From assembly GCF_900117315.1 (NCBI RefSeq), contig NZ_LT630337.1, positions 3,473,404-3,537,403 of the forward strand: DNA of 64,000 bases, written 5' to 3'. A model generated the notes under the pieces. It was not told the DNA's origin, searched no databases, and saw nothing but the letters and a program-made list of their open reading frames with translations. Below, in pieces: positions 26,629 to 35,042 of the stretch. This stretch comes from Bacillus massilinigeriensis (GTDB taxonomy: Bacteria; Bacillota; Bacilli; Bacillales; Cytobacillaceae). The position numbers and the translations under genes are program-made. Numbering within the stretch: the stretch's first letter is position 1; every line of letters begins with the position of its first letter.

Positions 26629-28964
26629 GTAATTCCTTTCCCTCCTGTATTAAGGTTTATGACAACATGCATCCCATTACCGGGGCTGGAATTTATCTCA
26701 ATGTTACCGCCTATACTTTTTACCCTTTCTTTAATTCCGGCAATCCCCATTGTTTTAAAGGAATCATTTAGGGTAGAAATATCCAACCCAATTCCATTGT
26801 CGTCATAGATAAGAGTTAATCCTTTCTGATTTTTATTTAACGAAACTTTAACCTCAGTTGCCCGTGAATGCTTCATCGCATTATTTAATAGCTCCTGGAC
26901 GACTCGATATATGGTTAACTCACAATCTTTATCAAGCATATGAATCGATGGATCCAATTTTGAAAATAAGAGAAAATCCGCTCTTAGCTTCGTTTGGTCC
27001 ATGAGGTTTTGAATCGATTGAATAATCCCTAACTCACTTAGGAATGGTGGTCTTAACTCATTACATGTCTCGCGAATTAAATGAATATTGTCTAGCATTC
27101 TTTCCTTCAGTTCATGTAACTCCTCTTTCAGAGGCTCTGAGTCACATCCATCAATCATTTTATCTACTTCTCTCAAAAGCTGTAACTGGTCCTGTAAAAC
27201 CGAATCATGAATATCAATCGAGAGGTTTGCCCTTTCCTTTTCCGATAAAGAAAACAATAGTCTCGACAGCCAGAGAGGATAATTGCTTTTCTCCTCTTCA
27301 ATTTTCACTTTAAAATCCTCAATCTTCTGGAATAATCCTTCAATGAGCAGGAAATTTTCTAATAGAATACTAGAGAAATAAGCTAGCGTTTCTAGCCAAA
27401 CCTTTTCTTCAATATTTAATGTGGTTTTAAAATTTTTCAACCCACAGAATATGATGTTTTTATTATTGTATTCGCCTCCAATAACAATACAAAACCCTTC
27501 CATGACTTCTATCAAGGAACCAACAGTATGATTCTCCCACTGGATTTTCTCAAGAACCATAGCTAATTCTTTTGAAATAGAATCTTGGTTTAAAATAGTC
27601 CACTTATTTTTGTCTGTTTCTATCACTTCTATATACATGACTTCTTTTACCATTAATACATCTTTGATTTCATTCATAAGGTTACGTATTAAGCTGCTTA
27701 CCTTCGTCTCATATTTTGTCTTTTGGAAAAATTTGTATAAGCTCGTTTCAAAATTGTGTCGATTCGAAAACAAGTGATGCCTCATTTTATAATCTACATA
27801 TTCCTTAATATACAAAAATAGCGTCGTTATTGTGAAGGTAAGGATAAAAGTCACGAAATTCAAGCCTGAAAAAAACTTAATCTTAAACAAGAGACAAAGC
27901 AATAATGTCATTATGATTGTAAAAGGAAACGAGAGCATTGAATAATACCGAAAGCGATTTAATAAATACTCAATATCAAACAGCTTCTCAGCAAGCTGCA
28001 TATATGTAAAAACTAGCGGTATGATGATGAGAAATAATGCCGATATTTCTGCCGAGACGATTTCCTTTCCAAAAACAATATTGGGGATAACATAGAAAAA
28101 CACAAAAGGGGCAAAGGCTATAAATATGGTAATCCATAGAATTTTTAAAATACTTTTCCCCTCAGAATTTTTGTATGTAAAATAAAATCTAGTAAGGGTC
28201 ACAAGAGCAAAAAATAGTAAGATTGCATAAAAACCGAGCTCTACAACACCCATAATGGAGTTAAGCTCTTTAAAGATGTAATTAGCGAGCATCAAGATTA
28301 AATAAACTGTATATAGCAAATATAATATGCCTAAAGATTTTGTTTTAATAAATGGTAAAGAATAGCGAATAAAATAGCTCTTTATAAAATGAATAAATAG
28401 AATGAGTGAGCCTGGTAATGTCACTGTAGTAGTGACTCTTCCAATTAGCTCTCCTCTAGATGACCCCGAAGCACTCAGATAGCAAATACCTAATGACAAT
28501 AAGAAATAAATTAATATAATGGCAGATTTGTCATCACCTTTTCTACGATAAAGAAAAGTACTCAATAATAGAGCAGTTAATATAAATAGAAAAGGGAGCA
28601 AAAGATAAAAGATATATTGAGTATCCAAATGAAAATAGGAAATCGTATATTCTTGTTCTCTAGAATGCTTGTCAACTATTGTTATGGATTCAGCCATCTC
28701 AACCCGATTAAAATGTGTGACAGTGGAATGCTCGTTAGGATTTTCTCCATTGACTAGCTTTAGAACATCCCCTTCTTCTATGGAATGGTGAGATGCCCAT
28801 CCCTTATCATAGATTGTATCCACAACCCATCGGTTATCCTTTTCTGTTACCTCTAGCCCGACTAATGGATATTTTAAAACGATAACGGTAAAATAGATCG
28901 TTAACGCGACCGCAAATATAAACGGTAAAATACCTAATACTCTCATTTTTATATGCTTTCCCAT
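26625..28964 (-). CDS. comP: ComP sensor histidine kinase
   Basis: A 779-aa membrane kinase. An N-terminal extracellular part after the first helix (residues 35-110) looks PDZ-like (VVDTIYDKGWASHHSIEEGDVLKLVNGE). It is followed by about seven further hydrophobic segments to residue 400. A cytoplasmic region comes next, then the HisKA_3 site SIDIHDSVLQDQLQLLREVD (near residue 585) and the ATPase motifs ELLNNAMKHSRATEV and DDNGIGLD. This matches ComP of Bacillus. It would detect the modified ComX peptide and phosphorylate ComA. AGAGGAGA precedes the ATG. A terminator lies between comX and this gene. Confidence 0.9.
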   Translation of the reverse strand: MGKHIKMRVLGILPFIFAVALTIYFTVIVLKYPLVGLEVTEKDNRWVVDTIYDKGWASHHSIEEGDVLKLVNGENPNEHSTVTHFNRVEMAESITIVDKHSREQEYTISYFHLDTQYIFYLLLPFLFILTALLLSTFLYRRKGDDKSAIILIYFLLSLGICYLSASGSSRGELIGRVTTTVTLPGSLILFIHFIKSYFIRYSLPFIKTKSLGILYLLYTVYLILMLANYIFKELNSIMGVVELGFYAILLFFALVTLTRFYFTYKNSEGKSILKILWITIFIAFAPFVFFYVIPNIVFGKEIVSAEISALFLIIIPLVFTYMQLAEKLFDIEYLLNRFRYYSMLSFPFTIIMTLLLCLLFKIKFFSGLNFVTFILTFTITTLFLYIKEYVDYKMRHHLFSNRHNFETSLYKFFQKTKYETKVSSLIRNLMNEIKDVLMVKEVMYIEVIETDKNKWTILNQDSISKELAMVLEKIQWENHTVGSLIEVMEGFCIVIGGEYNNKNIIFCGLKNFKTTLNIEEKVWLETLAYFSSILLENFLLIEGLFQKIEDFKVKIEEEKSNYPLWLSRLLFSLSEKERANLSIDIHDSVLQDQLQLLREVDKMIDGCDSEPLKEELHELKERMLDNIHLIRETCNELRPPFLSELGIIQSIQNLMDQTKLRADFLLFSKLDPSIHMLDKDCELTIYRVVQELLNNAMKHSRATEVKVSLNKNQKGLTLIYDDNGIGLDISTLNDSFKTMGIAGIKERVKSIGGNIEINSSPGNGMHVVINLNTGGKGIT

Positions 28965-28977
28965 TTTATCTCCTCTT

Positions 28978-29003
28978 AAAAAAGCCGGGAATTGTATCCC
29001 GGC
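28978..29003 (-). terminator. intrinsic terminator between comX and comP
   Basis: On the minus strand AGCCGGGA pairs with TCCCGGCT across a 6-nt loop and is followed by TTTTTT. It lies about 15 bases after the comX stop and 14 before the comP start, overlapping the comP leader, so comPA expression would depend on read-through. Confidence 0.85.
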
Positions 29004-29018
29004 TACAGTATGTATCCT

Positions 29019-29180
29019 TTATTTCCAGTAATAAGCGGTTGGAGTCGTTATACCATCTGAGAATACTTCCAGGATGGCTTTTAATTCATCAGCGGAAACC
29101 CCTATTAAGGATGCAGTTCCTTCCTTTACCTTGGCTAATACATCCAAATTATTCATTAGAAACTCTACCACTTCTTGCAT
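29019..29180 (-). CDS. comX: ComX pheromone precursor
   Basis: A 53-aa ORF between comQ and comP with a strong site (AAAGGAGGAG, six bases before ATG). It begins MQEVVEFLMNNLDVLAKVKE, continues GTASLIGVSADELKAILEVF, and ends DGITTPTAYYWK. The pattern of a short helical leader, a LIG motif and a C-terminal peptide with a single Trp is that of ComX precursors (B. subtilis: MQ...CLIG...Trp near the end). The Trp at position 52, next to last, is the predicted site of isoprenylation by ComQ. The C-terminal peptide would be the released signal. Its sequence differs fully from the B. subtilis 168 pheromone, as expected for a different pherotype. Confidence 0.9.
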   Translation of the reverse strand: MQEVVEFLMNNLDVLAKVKEGTASLIGVSADELKAILEVFSDGITTPTAYYWK

Positions 29181-29198
29181 AATAAACTCCTCCTTTTA

Positions 29199-30122
29199 TT
29201 ATAAAATATATTTTAATAATTGATTAAAATAATATGAATCTATATTAAGTTTTTTTAATATATTGATGGTCTCGTTTTGATAAATTTTCTTAATAACGTT
29301 CGTGTAATGGATTGCCCCTGATTCCAGAAGCCTTCGTTCAATTACTTGCCGATTTTTTAATAATTGATTCTTGGATAGTTTGTTTTGGTAGTATTGATGA
29401 ATAAACATCATTTCTTCATGTTTGCAATTAAGCAAGTAGATGATAGGGAGGGTATATTTTCTATGTATGAAATCATTTTTTTCCTTCCAATTTTTTAAAT
29501 CCTCTAAATCATTATTAATTTGGCCAATTAATCCTATGTATTTTGAGTATTCTTCTATTTCTTTTGGATACTCATCTGCTGCTAATGACGCACCTAATAA
29601 ACAAGCAAAGGTGACTAGGGAGCCGGATTTCCCTAAGGTCATATTGATGTAATCCGCTTCTGATCGGCAATTATTTAATAAATCCTTATGCTGGGCATTG
29701 ATTGATTTCAAGCAATATTGAAAGAAAATAGAGAGGGCATGTTCTTTATTTGTGAAACTACTATTTCTTATGATCTCTCCACTCAAAAACTGCATAGCAG
29801 TTGTTGCATTTAATGCTAGATGAGTCCTTATTGCCCATGGTTTAGTATGAATATCCTTATCCTCAAAATCATCTAATATATCAAAGGCTAGGATTAGAAT
29901 CTCCACCGCTGCAGCTACTTCATATATTTCATCTGTTTCAGGTCCATTGTATAATTGATAGTGTAAAACTAGTAACTCTCCGAATGGAAACCCCTTTTTC
30001 GATTGATAATCTACATATTGTAAAATTAAATCTTTTAAAAATTCATCATCTATATTTCGATAGACGATTGTTTCAATGGATTCTTCAATTTTACTCATTT
30101 TTGTATCTACCAATGTCCTCAC
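29199..30122 (-). CDS. comQ: ComQ isoprenyl transferase
   Basis: A protein of up to 307 aa of the polyprenyl synthetase fold. The first aspartate-rich motif ILAFDILDDFEDKD (near residue 90) and the second region GQINNDLEDLKNWKEKND are present. Genes of this type next to comX encode ComQ, which cleaves and isoprenylates the ComX tryptophan. The start is uncertain. The longest frame uses GTG at 30122, a TTG at 30113 has the best-spaced site (GAGGTGA), and ATG at 30098 would give 299 aa, the B. subtilis length. It ends 18 bp before comX. Confidence 0.85.
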   Translation of the reverse strand: MRTLVDTKMSKIEESIETIVYRNIDDEFLKDLILQYVDYQSKKGFPFGELLVLHYQLYNGPETDEIYEVAAAVEILILAFDILDDFEDKDIHTKPWAIRTHLALNATTAMQFLSGEIIRNSSFTNKEHALSIFFQYCLKSINAQHKDLLNNCRSEADYINMTLGKSGSLVTFACLLGASLAADEYPKEIEEYSKYIGLIGQINNDLEDLKNWKEKNDFIHRKYTLPIIYLLNCKHEEMMFIHQYYQNKLSKNQLLKNRQVIERRLLESGAIHYTNVIKKIYQNETINILKKLNIDSYYFNQLLKYIL

Positions 30123-30203
30123 CCTCTTGATTACTTCAAGTTTTAAGATGAACGGCTACTATTATTTTACCCTATTTAAATGATGGTTTCACCGCAGGAA
30201 TAG

Positions 30204-30219
30204 ATGCGTATATCCGCAA
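30204..30219. promoter_or_regulatory. ComA-box-like site upstream of comQ
   Basis: ATGCGT-ATAT-CCGCAA on the plus strand (TTGCGG-ATAT-ACGCAT on the minus strand) matches 10 of 12 positions of the known ComA box TTGCGG-N4-CCGCAA. A further TTGCGT half-site lies six bases away at 30225-30230. It is about 80-105 bases ahead of the comQ start, depending on which start is used. Autoregulation of the locus is inferred. Confidence 0.5.
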
Positions 30220-30400
30220 ACACTTTTGCGTTAATAATGTGGGATAATAATGATTATTATAATTAATAACTTTTAGAGATTATAAGCTCTTTAGTAGAAG
30301 GAATATTTAAGCTCTATTTTAAAATATCAGAAAATTTACCATTTTATTTACAATTATGATTGATTTTTCATATATGCTGTGGAAGATGAAGAAAGGATGG

Positions 30401-31846
30401 ATGTCATTGTATCCTGTTGGTAGTGAAAGTTCATTTTTGTTTAATTTGGTCAATCAGGATGAGGATCGTATCCTTCACTTTTTTTTAAAGAATTCAAAGG
30501 ATTTGATTTCAAGAATCAATAGAAAAGGGATTTTCCAATATGTTTCACCCTCTATCAAATCTTTGCTAGGATATTCTGAGCAAGAGGTTCAAAATAAAAG
30601 TTTCTTTACATTATGCCATCCTGAGGATAAATCACATGCCCTAACACAATTCCAACTAAATAGTATTGATGAAAAGGAATTAATCCGTTTTCGAATGAGG
30701 AGAAGGGATGGGCATTATATTTGGCTAGAAACTAGTTGCTCAAGCGTATGTAATGGAGATGAGTTTCTCTGTATCTCCCGTGATATCACCAACCAAATAT
30801 CATTAGAAGAGGAGCTTGCTGAAATATCGGAAAGATACCGCTTACTGTTTGAAAACTCTAAAGACACCATTGGTATCATAGATAAAGATGGCGTTTGGAT
30901 CTGTGTAAATCCTGAAGGAAGCCAATTATTTGGATGTTCTAACAGCGATGATCTATTAGGGACAACATTATTCGATTATTTAACTACGGTAGACCAAGCC
31001 CAATTATCTAGCTTTCTCCAAATGGAAGATAATATTAACTTTGAGATGAATCTATTAAGAACAGACGGGCATTCAAAAAAAACAGATATTCAATTAACCC
31101 CAATGAATTCCAAAGATAAAAAGACCTTTCAAATCATTATTCGAGATATTACCGGTCAAAAAGAAACGGAGGAGCAATTACAAAATGCAGAAAAGCTTTC
31201 AATTGTCGGTCAGCTCGCTGCTGGAATAGCCCATGAAATCCGTAATCCACTGACTGCAATAAAAGGCTTCGCCCAGTTTTTAAATGAAGGAAGATCAAAT
31301 AAATATGCCGACGTGATCCTAAATGAGCTAATTAGAATTGAAGGAATAGTAAATGACCTACTCATATTGGCAAAGCCTCAACCTAAAAAGGCAAAAAAGG
31401 AGGACCTCCTGAATATTATTAGGAGTGTTGTTGTGTTAATGAATTCCCAGGCTGCATTAAGCGATATATCGATTAAAGAGGTCCATCTTTCACCGAAGCT
31501 TCCAATTTTCTGTGAAGTAGATAAAATTAAACAGCTACTAATCAATCTGATTAAAAACTCTATTGAGGCGATGCCAGATGGAGGAACCATCACCTTAAAT
31601 ACAAAACAGAATCACAACTTCTTAGAGCTTTCTATACTTGATGAAGGCATTGGGATTCCTAAGGATCACTTAACCAAATTGGGAGAACCCTTTTTTAGTA
31701 CAAAGGAAAAAGGAACTGGCTTGGGAATGATGATTTGCCAAAATATTATTAAGAACCATGGGGGAACGCTTCAGATAAATAGCAAGGAAAATGAAGGTAC
31801 TACTGTGTCAATTGTTTTACCAATCGATAAAAATAATGAACAGTGA
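30401..31846 (+). CDS. PAS-domain sensor histidine kinase, KinA/KinE-like
   Basis: A soluble kinase of about 481 aa without membrane segments. Two PAS domains (about residues 30-120 and 140-255; SRINRKGIFQYVSPSIKSLLGYSEQ and IGIIDKDGVWICVNPEGSQLFG) precede the phosphoacceptor site AAGIAHEIRNPLTAIKGFAQFLNEG. The ATPase motifs are LINLIKNSIEAMP, ILDEGIGIP and GTGLGMMICQNIIKNHGG. This layout is that of Bacillus sporulation-phosphorelay kinases. ATG at 30401 is chosen, though TTG at 30407 has better spacing to AGAAAGGA and an upstream ATG at 30356 has no site. No cognate regulator is adjacent. Confidence 0.8.
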   Translation: MSLYPVGSESSFLFNLVNQDEDRILHFFLKNSKDLISRINRKGIFQYVSPSIKSLLGYSEQEVQNKSFFTLCHPEDKSHALTQFQLNSIDEKELIRFRMRRRDGHYIWLETSCSSVCNGDEFLCISRDITNQISLEEELAEISERYRLLFENSKDTIGIIDKDGVWICVNPEGSQLFGCSNSDDLLGTTLFDYLTTVDQAQLSSFLQMEDNINFEMNLLRTDGHSKKTDIQLTPMNSKDKKTFQIIIRDITGQKETEEQLQNAEKLSIVGQLAAGIAHEIRNPLTAIKGFAQFLNEGRSNKYADVILNELIRIEGIVNDLLILAKPQPKKAKKEDLLNIIRSVVVLMNSQAALSDISIKEVHLSPKLPIFCEVDKIKQLLINLIKNSIEAMPDGGTITLNTKQNHNFLELSILDEGIGIPKDHLTKLGEPFFSTKEKGTGLGMMICQNIIKNHGGTLQINSKENEGTTVSIVLPIDKNNEQ

Positions 31847-31849
31847 ACT

Positions 31850-31885
31850 ATACAGACTCAAAATTATTTGGGTCTGTATTTTTTG
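31850..31885 (+). terminator. intrinsic terminator of the PAS kinase gene
   Basis: TACAGACTCAAA pairs with TTTGGGTCTGTA (two G-U pairs) and is followed by TTTTTTG. Confidence 0.8.
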
Positions 31886-31934
31886 TTGGAAAGCTTTTAA
31901 ATTATATTTGGATAATATTACAAATAAAAAATAA

Positions 31935-31963
31935 TTGAATTATCTGATTATTCTTGATATAAT
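31935..31963 (+). promoter_or_regulatory. sigma-A promoter of the IDEAL gene
   Basis: TTGAAT (31935-31940) and TATAAT (31958-31963) are separated by 17 bp, 28 bases ahead of the start codon. Confidence 0.7.
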
Positions 31964-31990
31964 CAAAAAAAGCTCAAGGAGTTGATTTCC

Positions 31991-32188
31991 ATGGAAAAGA
32001 AATTTCTAAATGATCTACCAGAAACAGAGGCACATTACACCGATACCTTATTTGCAGAAATGGTTTTAGACAGAGCGCTACTTAACTATCGAAAAGAGAT
32101 GCTCCATAAGGAAATCGACCAATCCTTACGGGACAGAAACAAAAAAGAATTCCTTCGCCTAACTGAGGAATTAAAAAAATGCCTTTAA
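31991..32188 (+). CDS. IDEAL-domain small protein
   Basis: A 65-aa protein whose C-terminal half, FAEMVLDRALLNYRKEMLHKEIDQSLRDRNKKEFLRLTEELKKCL, fits the IDEAL domain. That domain is a short helical region found in several Bacillus proteins and named for its I-D-E-A-L core, here LDRAL. Such domains are thought to mediate protein contacts. The ATG at 31991 has AAGGAG nine bases upstream; the frame also extends to a TTG at 31982. It has its own promoter and terminator and no recognisable catalytic residues. Confidence 0.7.
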   Translation: MEKKFLNDLPETEAHYTDTLFAEMVLDRALLNYRKEMLHKEIDQSLRDRNKKEFLRLTEELKKCL

Positions 32189-32203
32189 TCCCAATATAAA
32201 TAG

Positions 32204-32232
32204 CCACCCGATTTCTTAAAGAAATCGGGTGG
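32204..32232 (+). terminator. hairpin after the IDEAL gene
   Basis: CCACCCGATTTC pairs perfectly with GAAATCGGGTGG. It lacks a U-tract and fuses directly to the palindrome at 32231, which may complete termination. Confidence 0.6.
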
Positions 32233-32271
32233 TGACAGGCACCATCCAAATTTTGGATGGTGCCTGTCACC
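32231..32271. repeat. GGTGACAGGCACC palindrome, copy 1
   Basis: A 41-bp near-perfect palindrome, with arms GGTGACAGGCACCATCCAAA and TTTGGATGGTGCCTGTCACC around one central T. Its last base is the first base of the stop codon of the minus-strand DUF3221 gene, so it lies exactly at that gene's 3' end. Other copies are at 37013, 45484 and 47083. Confidence 0.85.
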
Positions 32272-32819
32272 TATTCATCTTTAACGGTTACTTTGAGGAT
32301 TTTTTGTCCCTCTGTATCTTTTATTTCAACCTTCCATGTGTCGGTTTCTTTCACGTATTCCACCTTTTTAATAGCAGGTACAAATAATGTTTTTATTTTT
32401 TTAGTTTGATCTAAAAGAGCTCTTTTGATTGCTAGTTCCTCTGTTAAATTTGCCCCTAGCTTCTTTTCACTAAATACAGGAATCACCTTATTAGCCTTGC
32501 CTTGACCTGGATACGATTCCATAATGGGTCCATCAAACCAAACCCGCACCCTTTGCCCAATATCTACTTCTCGATTCACATTAGAAGCCCAAACGGCATT
32601 ATAGAACTCTTCTTTACCGCCAGTTGAACTTAGATCCTCTGATTCAACACTTACCACAAGAATTCCTTGCTCGGTCATCTTCACAATATAGCCTTCTATA
32701 TCAGGATCGGTCATTTTATCATCGATTGAGCCGATTTCCCCTTTATCTTGCGTTCCACACCCTAACAGTAGAAGTCCAAACAAAGGAATCACTGAGATGA
32801 AGAAGATCATTTTTTTCAT
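32271..32819 (-). CDS. DUF3221-type lipoprotein
   Basis: The 182-aa protein has a lipoprotein signal peptide ending LLLLGC (Cys21), so it is tethered outside the membrane. The middle part, DIEGYIVKMTEQGILVVSVESED...REVDIGQRVRVWFDGPIMESYPGQG, fits DUF3221, an OB-like small domain common in Bacillus lipoproteins. The C-terminal part, VPAIKKVEYVKETDTWKVEIKDTEGQ, resembles a PepSY/YPEB-like unit. Function is unknown. The TAG stop overlaps the palindrome at 32231-32271. Confidence 0.75.
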   Translation of the reverse strand: MKKMIFFISVIPLFGLLLLGCGTQDKGEIGSIDDKMTDPDIEGYIVKMTEQGILVVSVESEDLSSTGGKEEFYNAVWASNVNREVDIGQRVRVWFDGPIMESYPGQGKANKVIPVFSEKKLGANLTEELAIKRALLDQTKKIKTLFVPAIKKVEYVKETDTWKVEIKDTEGQKILKVTVKDE

Positions 32820-32954
32820 AAAAAAAAACCTCCTTTACTCTAATGGACGACATTGGGTTCAATGAGTTACAGATGGAGGCTTTTTATTGTATATTGTTTG
32901 TGAGTTTACTATTAATTTTTGCCTCGAATCATCTTTATTTGATTTTTTGTGAAT

Positions 32955-33139
32955 TTGTGGACTTTGGTTCCGTTATTTATATTAAATTACTAATTCTCGG
33001 ATGGTTTACGGACACTGGTTCCGTTAATGGCCAAAATCCGCCCCTAGTCTTACTAATTTATAGCAAATAACAGATCCTTAGTCCGTTAATTTCCATTTTG
33101 TTGGTGTTTTAAACTAAATAACGGATCTCTGGTCCGATA
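32955..33139. repeat. cluster of TAACGGA-N7-TCCGTTA repeats
   Basis: The 512-bp gap between the DUF3221 and acyl-CoA dehydrogenase genes holds no supportable gene. It contains at least four copies of a 21-bp palindromic unit: about 32955-32975 (degraded), 33006-33026, 33068-33088 and 33119-33138. The best copies read TTACGGACACTGG-TTCCGTTA and TAACAGATCCTTA-GTCCGTTA. A short ORF across them has no ribosome binding site and is rejected. Confidence 0.7.
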
Positions 33140-33281
33140 AAAGTTGGAATATGAGAGACCTTCGCAATAACCGACACTCAATCCCTTATTATCAGAAATG
33201 ACCTTTATCTGTCGGTCGGTGGACAGTCGTTAATACCAGATGCACCCCATATTTTTGTTGTCAATTTTTCAGAGTAAAGAT

Positions 33282-33320
33282 GACAGGTTCCCTATCCAAA
33301 AATTGGACGCGGAACCTGTC
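33282..33320. repeat. variant GACAGGTTCC...GGAACCTGTC palindrome
   Basis: A 10-bp perfect stem, GACAGGTTCC/GGAACCTGTC, encloses TATCCAAAAATTGGA. It ends 12 bases after the acyl-CoA dehydrogenase stop. It has the same architecture as the GGTGACAGGCACC family (CAGG stem, ATCCAA/TTGGA centre) with altered arms. Confidence 0.65.
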
Positions 33321-33331
33321 CTCCATTAACA

Positions 33332-35005
33332 CTATTTTTGCGGCTGTGCCACCTTAACAATCTCATCAAAATACTTCAAAGCGAGCAGTTCTTCATCAAC
33401 AATTTCATTTAGTCTCCAGGTTTCATTAAGGAATACACGGGCAATGATTTCCTTTCTTTCCCCACCAATACTTGCATCCTTCAATGCTATGATACTTTCA
33501 TAGATTTTGGTCATCAGCTTTGCCACTCGCTTACTATGGTAGGTTTGCACATCACGATTTTCTTTTGATAGCGTACTTAGAAGGGTCTTTAATTGAACGA
33601 CGCCCTTTTGAATTGGAGCTGTATACTGTTGAAGCTCAACAGGTAAACTCTCCAGCTCCTCGTCTACATACTTTAAAAACAACTCATGGACATTGAATTT
33701 TTCAATTAGACGTAGTACTTCCAAACCTAGAATATTCGCCGTTCCTTCCCATACCGTTAGCACTTGCGCATCGCGAAGTAATCTTGGGGTAACGAAGTCC
33801 TCCATATATCCATTTCCACCATGCATTTCAATTGCCTCATGGGCAAAATGAATCGCCTGCTCAGCGGATTCCATTTTCAGCAAAGCAATTAATAAGCGGT
33901 TCATGGCCTCTTCTTCCTTCGAAACAAATCCAACGTTTTCAGTTACATGATCAAACAGTGAGACGAGTGAAAATACGGCACTGGCTTCTACCTCTTGCTT
34001 AGCAGCCAATTTTACAAGAGATTCCTTTACCATAGGAAAATCAACCAAGTAACTGCCAAAAGTATGACGGGTAAAGGCATAATTTCTTGCCTCTAAATAG
34101 GCCCTTTGCATAATCCCTAGTGAGGCGATTGCATTACAGATTCGGGAGAGATTTAAAGCCTCCATCATATAATAAAAGCCCTTCTTTGCATCCCCTACTA
34201 AATATGCCTCAGCTCCATTAAAGACTACCTCTGCAGACGGAACTGCTTTAACCCCAAGCTTATCCTTTAATCTTCTAATCTCTAAATGATTTAATTCTCC
34301 TGAGCCTTCCTTCCTCCATGGCACTAAAAAGAGACTCAATCCCTTTGTTCCAGCTGGTGCACCTTCTATTCTTGCTAAAATCATAGCCACGCCACATTGC
34401 CCTGCATTGGATCCAAAATATTTCTCGCCATAAATCCGATATTTCCCCTCTTCAATGACGGCTTTGACCTCATTGGCACCAACATCTGATCCGCCCTGAC
34501 GTTCAGACAAGAAGGTTGCTCCTTCAAAAAGCTCTACCTCACCTGTTGATATGACATGTGGCAAATATTTAGCACGCAATTCCTCATCAGCATAATGATC
34601 AATCAAATAGGCTGTAGCCATTGTTAACGTGACAGGGCAATAAAATCCAGGCTCCGCATGGGATAGTAAATAGCCTTGTGCATAGGAGTACATATAGTTC
34701 CCTTTTCTACCTAACTCAGGAATCGTTTTGTGGACATAGCCAACAATTCCTGCATTATAGGTCTGCTCAACCGTTTTTTTATAACCCTCATTTACCCAAA
34801 TATGAGAAATATCATTCCCCATGCGGTCATATTTTATGAGACGAGGCTGTCCTTCCCTATCCGTATGGACCGCGCGCTCATCAATCTCTGTTCCGCAAAG
34901 CTCTCCAAATTCATCAAGCTCCTTATCAGCCCATGCAAAAAACTCATCATGTAAATACTGTTTTAAAATAAATTTTAAATTAGGATCTTCTCTGTAAAAA
35001 TTCAT
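33332..35005 (-). CDS. acyl-CoA dehydrogenase family protein
   Basis: A 557-aa flavoprotein of the acyl-CoA dehydrogenase superfamily, longer than the usual 380 aa. Recognisable are the FAD/substrate region LSERQGGSDVGANEVKA, MHGGNGYMEDFVTPRLLRDAQVL and VWEGTANILGLEVLRLI. A C-terminal helical extension of about 100 residues follows, as in AidB-like and long FadE types. It oxidises an acyl-CoA at the alpha-beta bond. It is the third gene of a MerR-ligase-dehydrogenase operon (37 bp after the ligase), so the ligase product is the likely substrate. Confidence 0.8.
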   Translation of the reverse strand: MNFYREDPNLKFILKQYLHDEFFAWADKELDEFGELCGTEIDERAVHTDREGQPRLIKYDRMGNDISHIWVNEGYKKTVEQTYNAGIVGYVHKTIPELGRKGNYMYSYAQGYLLSHAEPGFYCPVTLTMATAYLIDHYADEELRAKYLPHVISTGEVELFEGATFLSERQGGSDVGANEVKAVIEEGKYRIYGEKYFGSNAGQCGVAMILARIEGAPAGTKGLSLFLVPWRKEGSGELNHLEIRRLKDKLGVKAVPSAEVVFNGAEAYLVGDAKKGFYYMMEALNLSRICNAIASLGIMQRAYLEARNYAFTRHTFGSYLVDFPMVKESLVKLAAKQEVEASAVFSLVSLFDHVTENVGFVSKEEEAMNRLLIALLKMESAEQAIHFAHEAIEMHGGNGYMEDFVTPRLLRDAQVLTVWEGTANILGLEVLRLIEKFNVHELFLKYVDEELESLPVELQQYTAPIQKGVVQLKTLLSTLSKENRDVQTYHSKRVAKLMTKIYESIIALKDASIGGERKEIIARVFLNETWRLNEIVDEELLALKYFDEIVKVAQPQK

Positions 35006-35042
35006 TCCAAACTCCCCTTTATTCTTATTATCCTTTATTTCT

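Noticed and set aside
32843-33070. 75-codon plus-strand ORF
   Set aside because: It runs through the TCCGTTA repeat cluster, lacks a ribosome binding site and encodes no recognisable protein.
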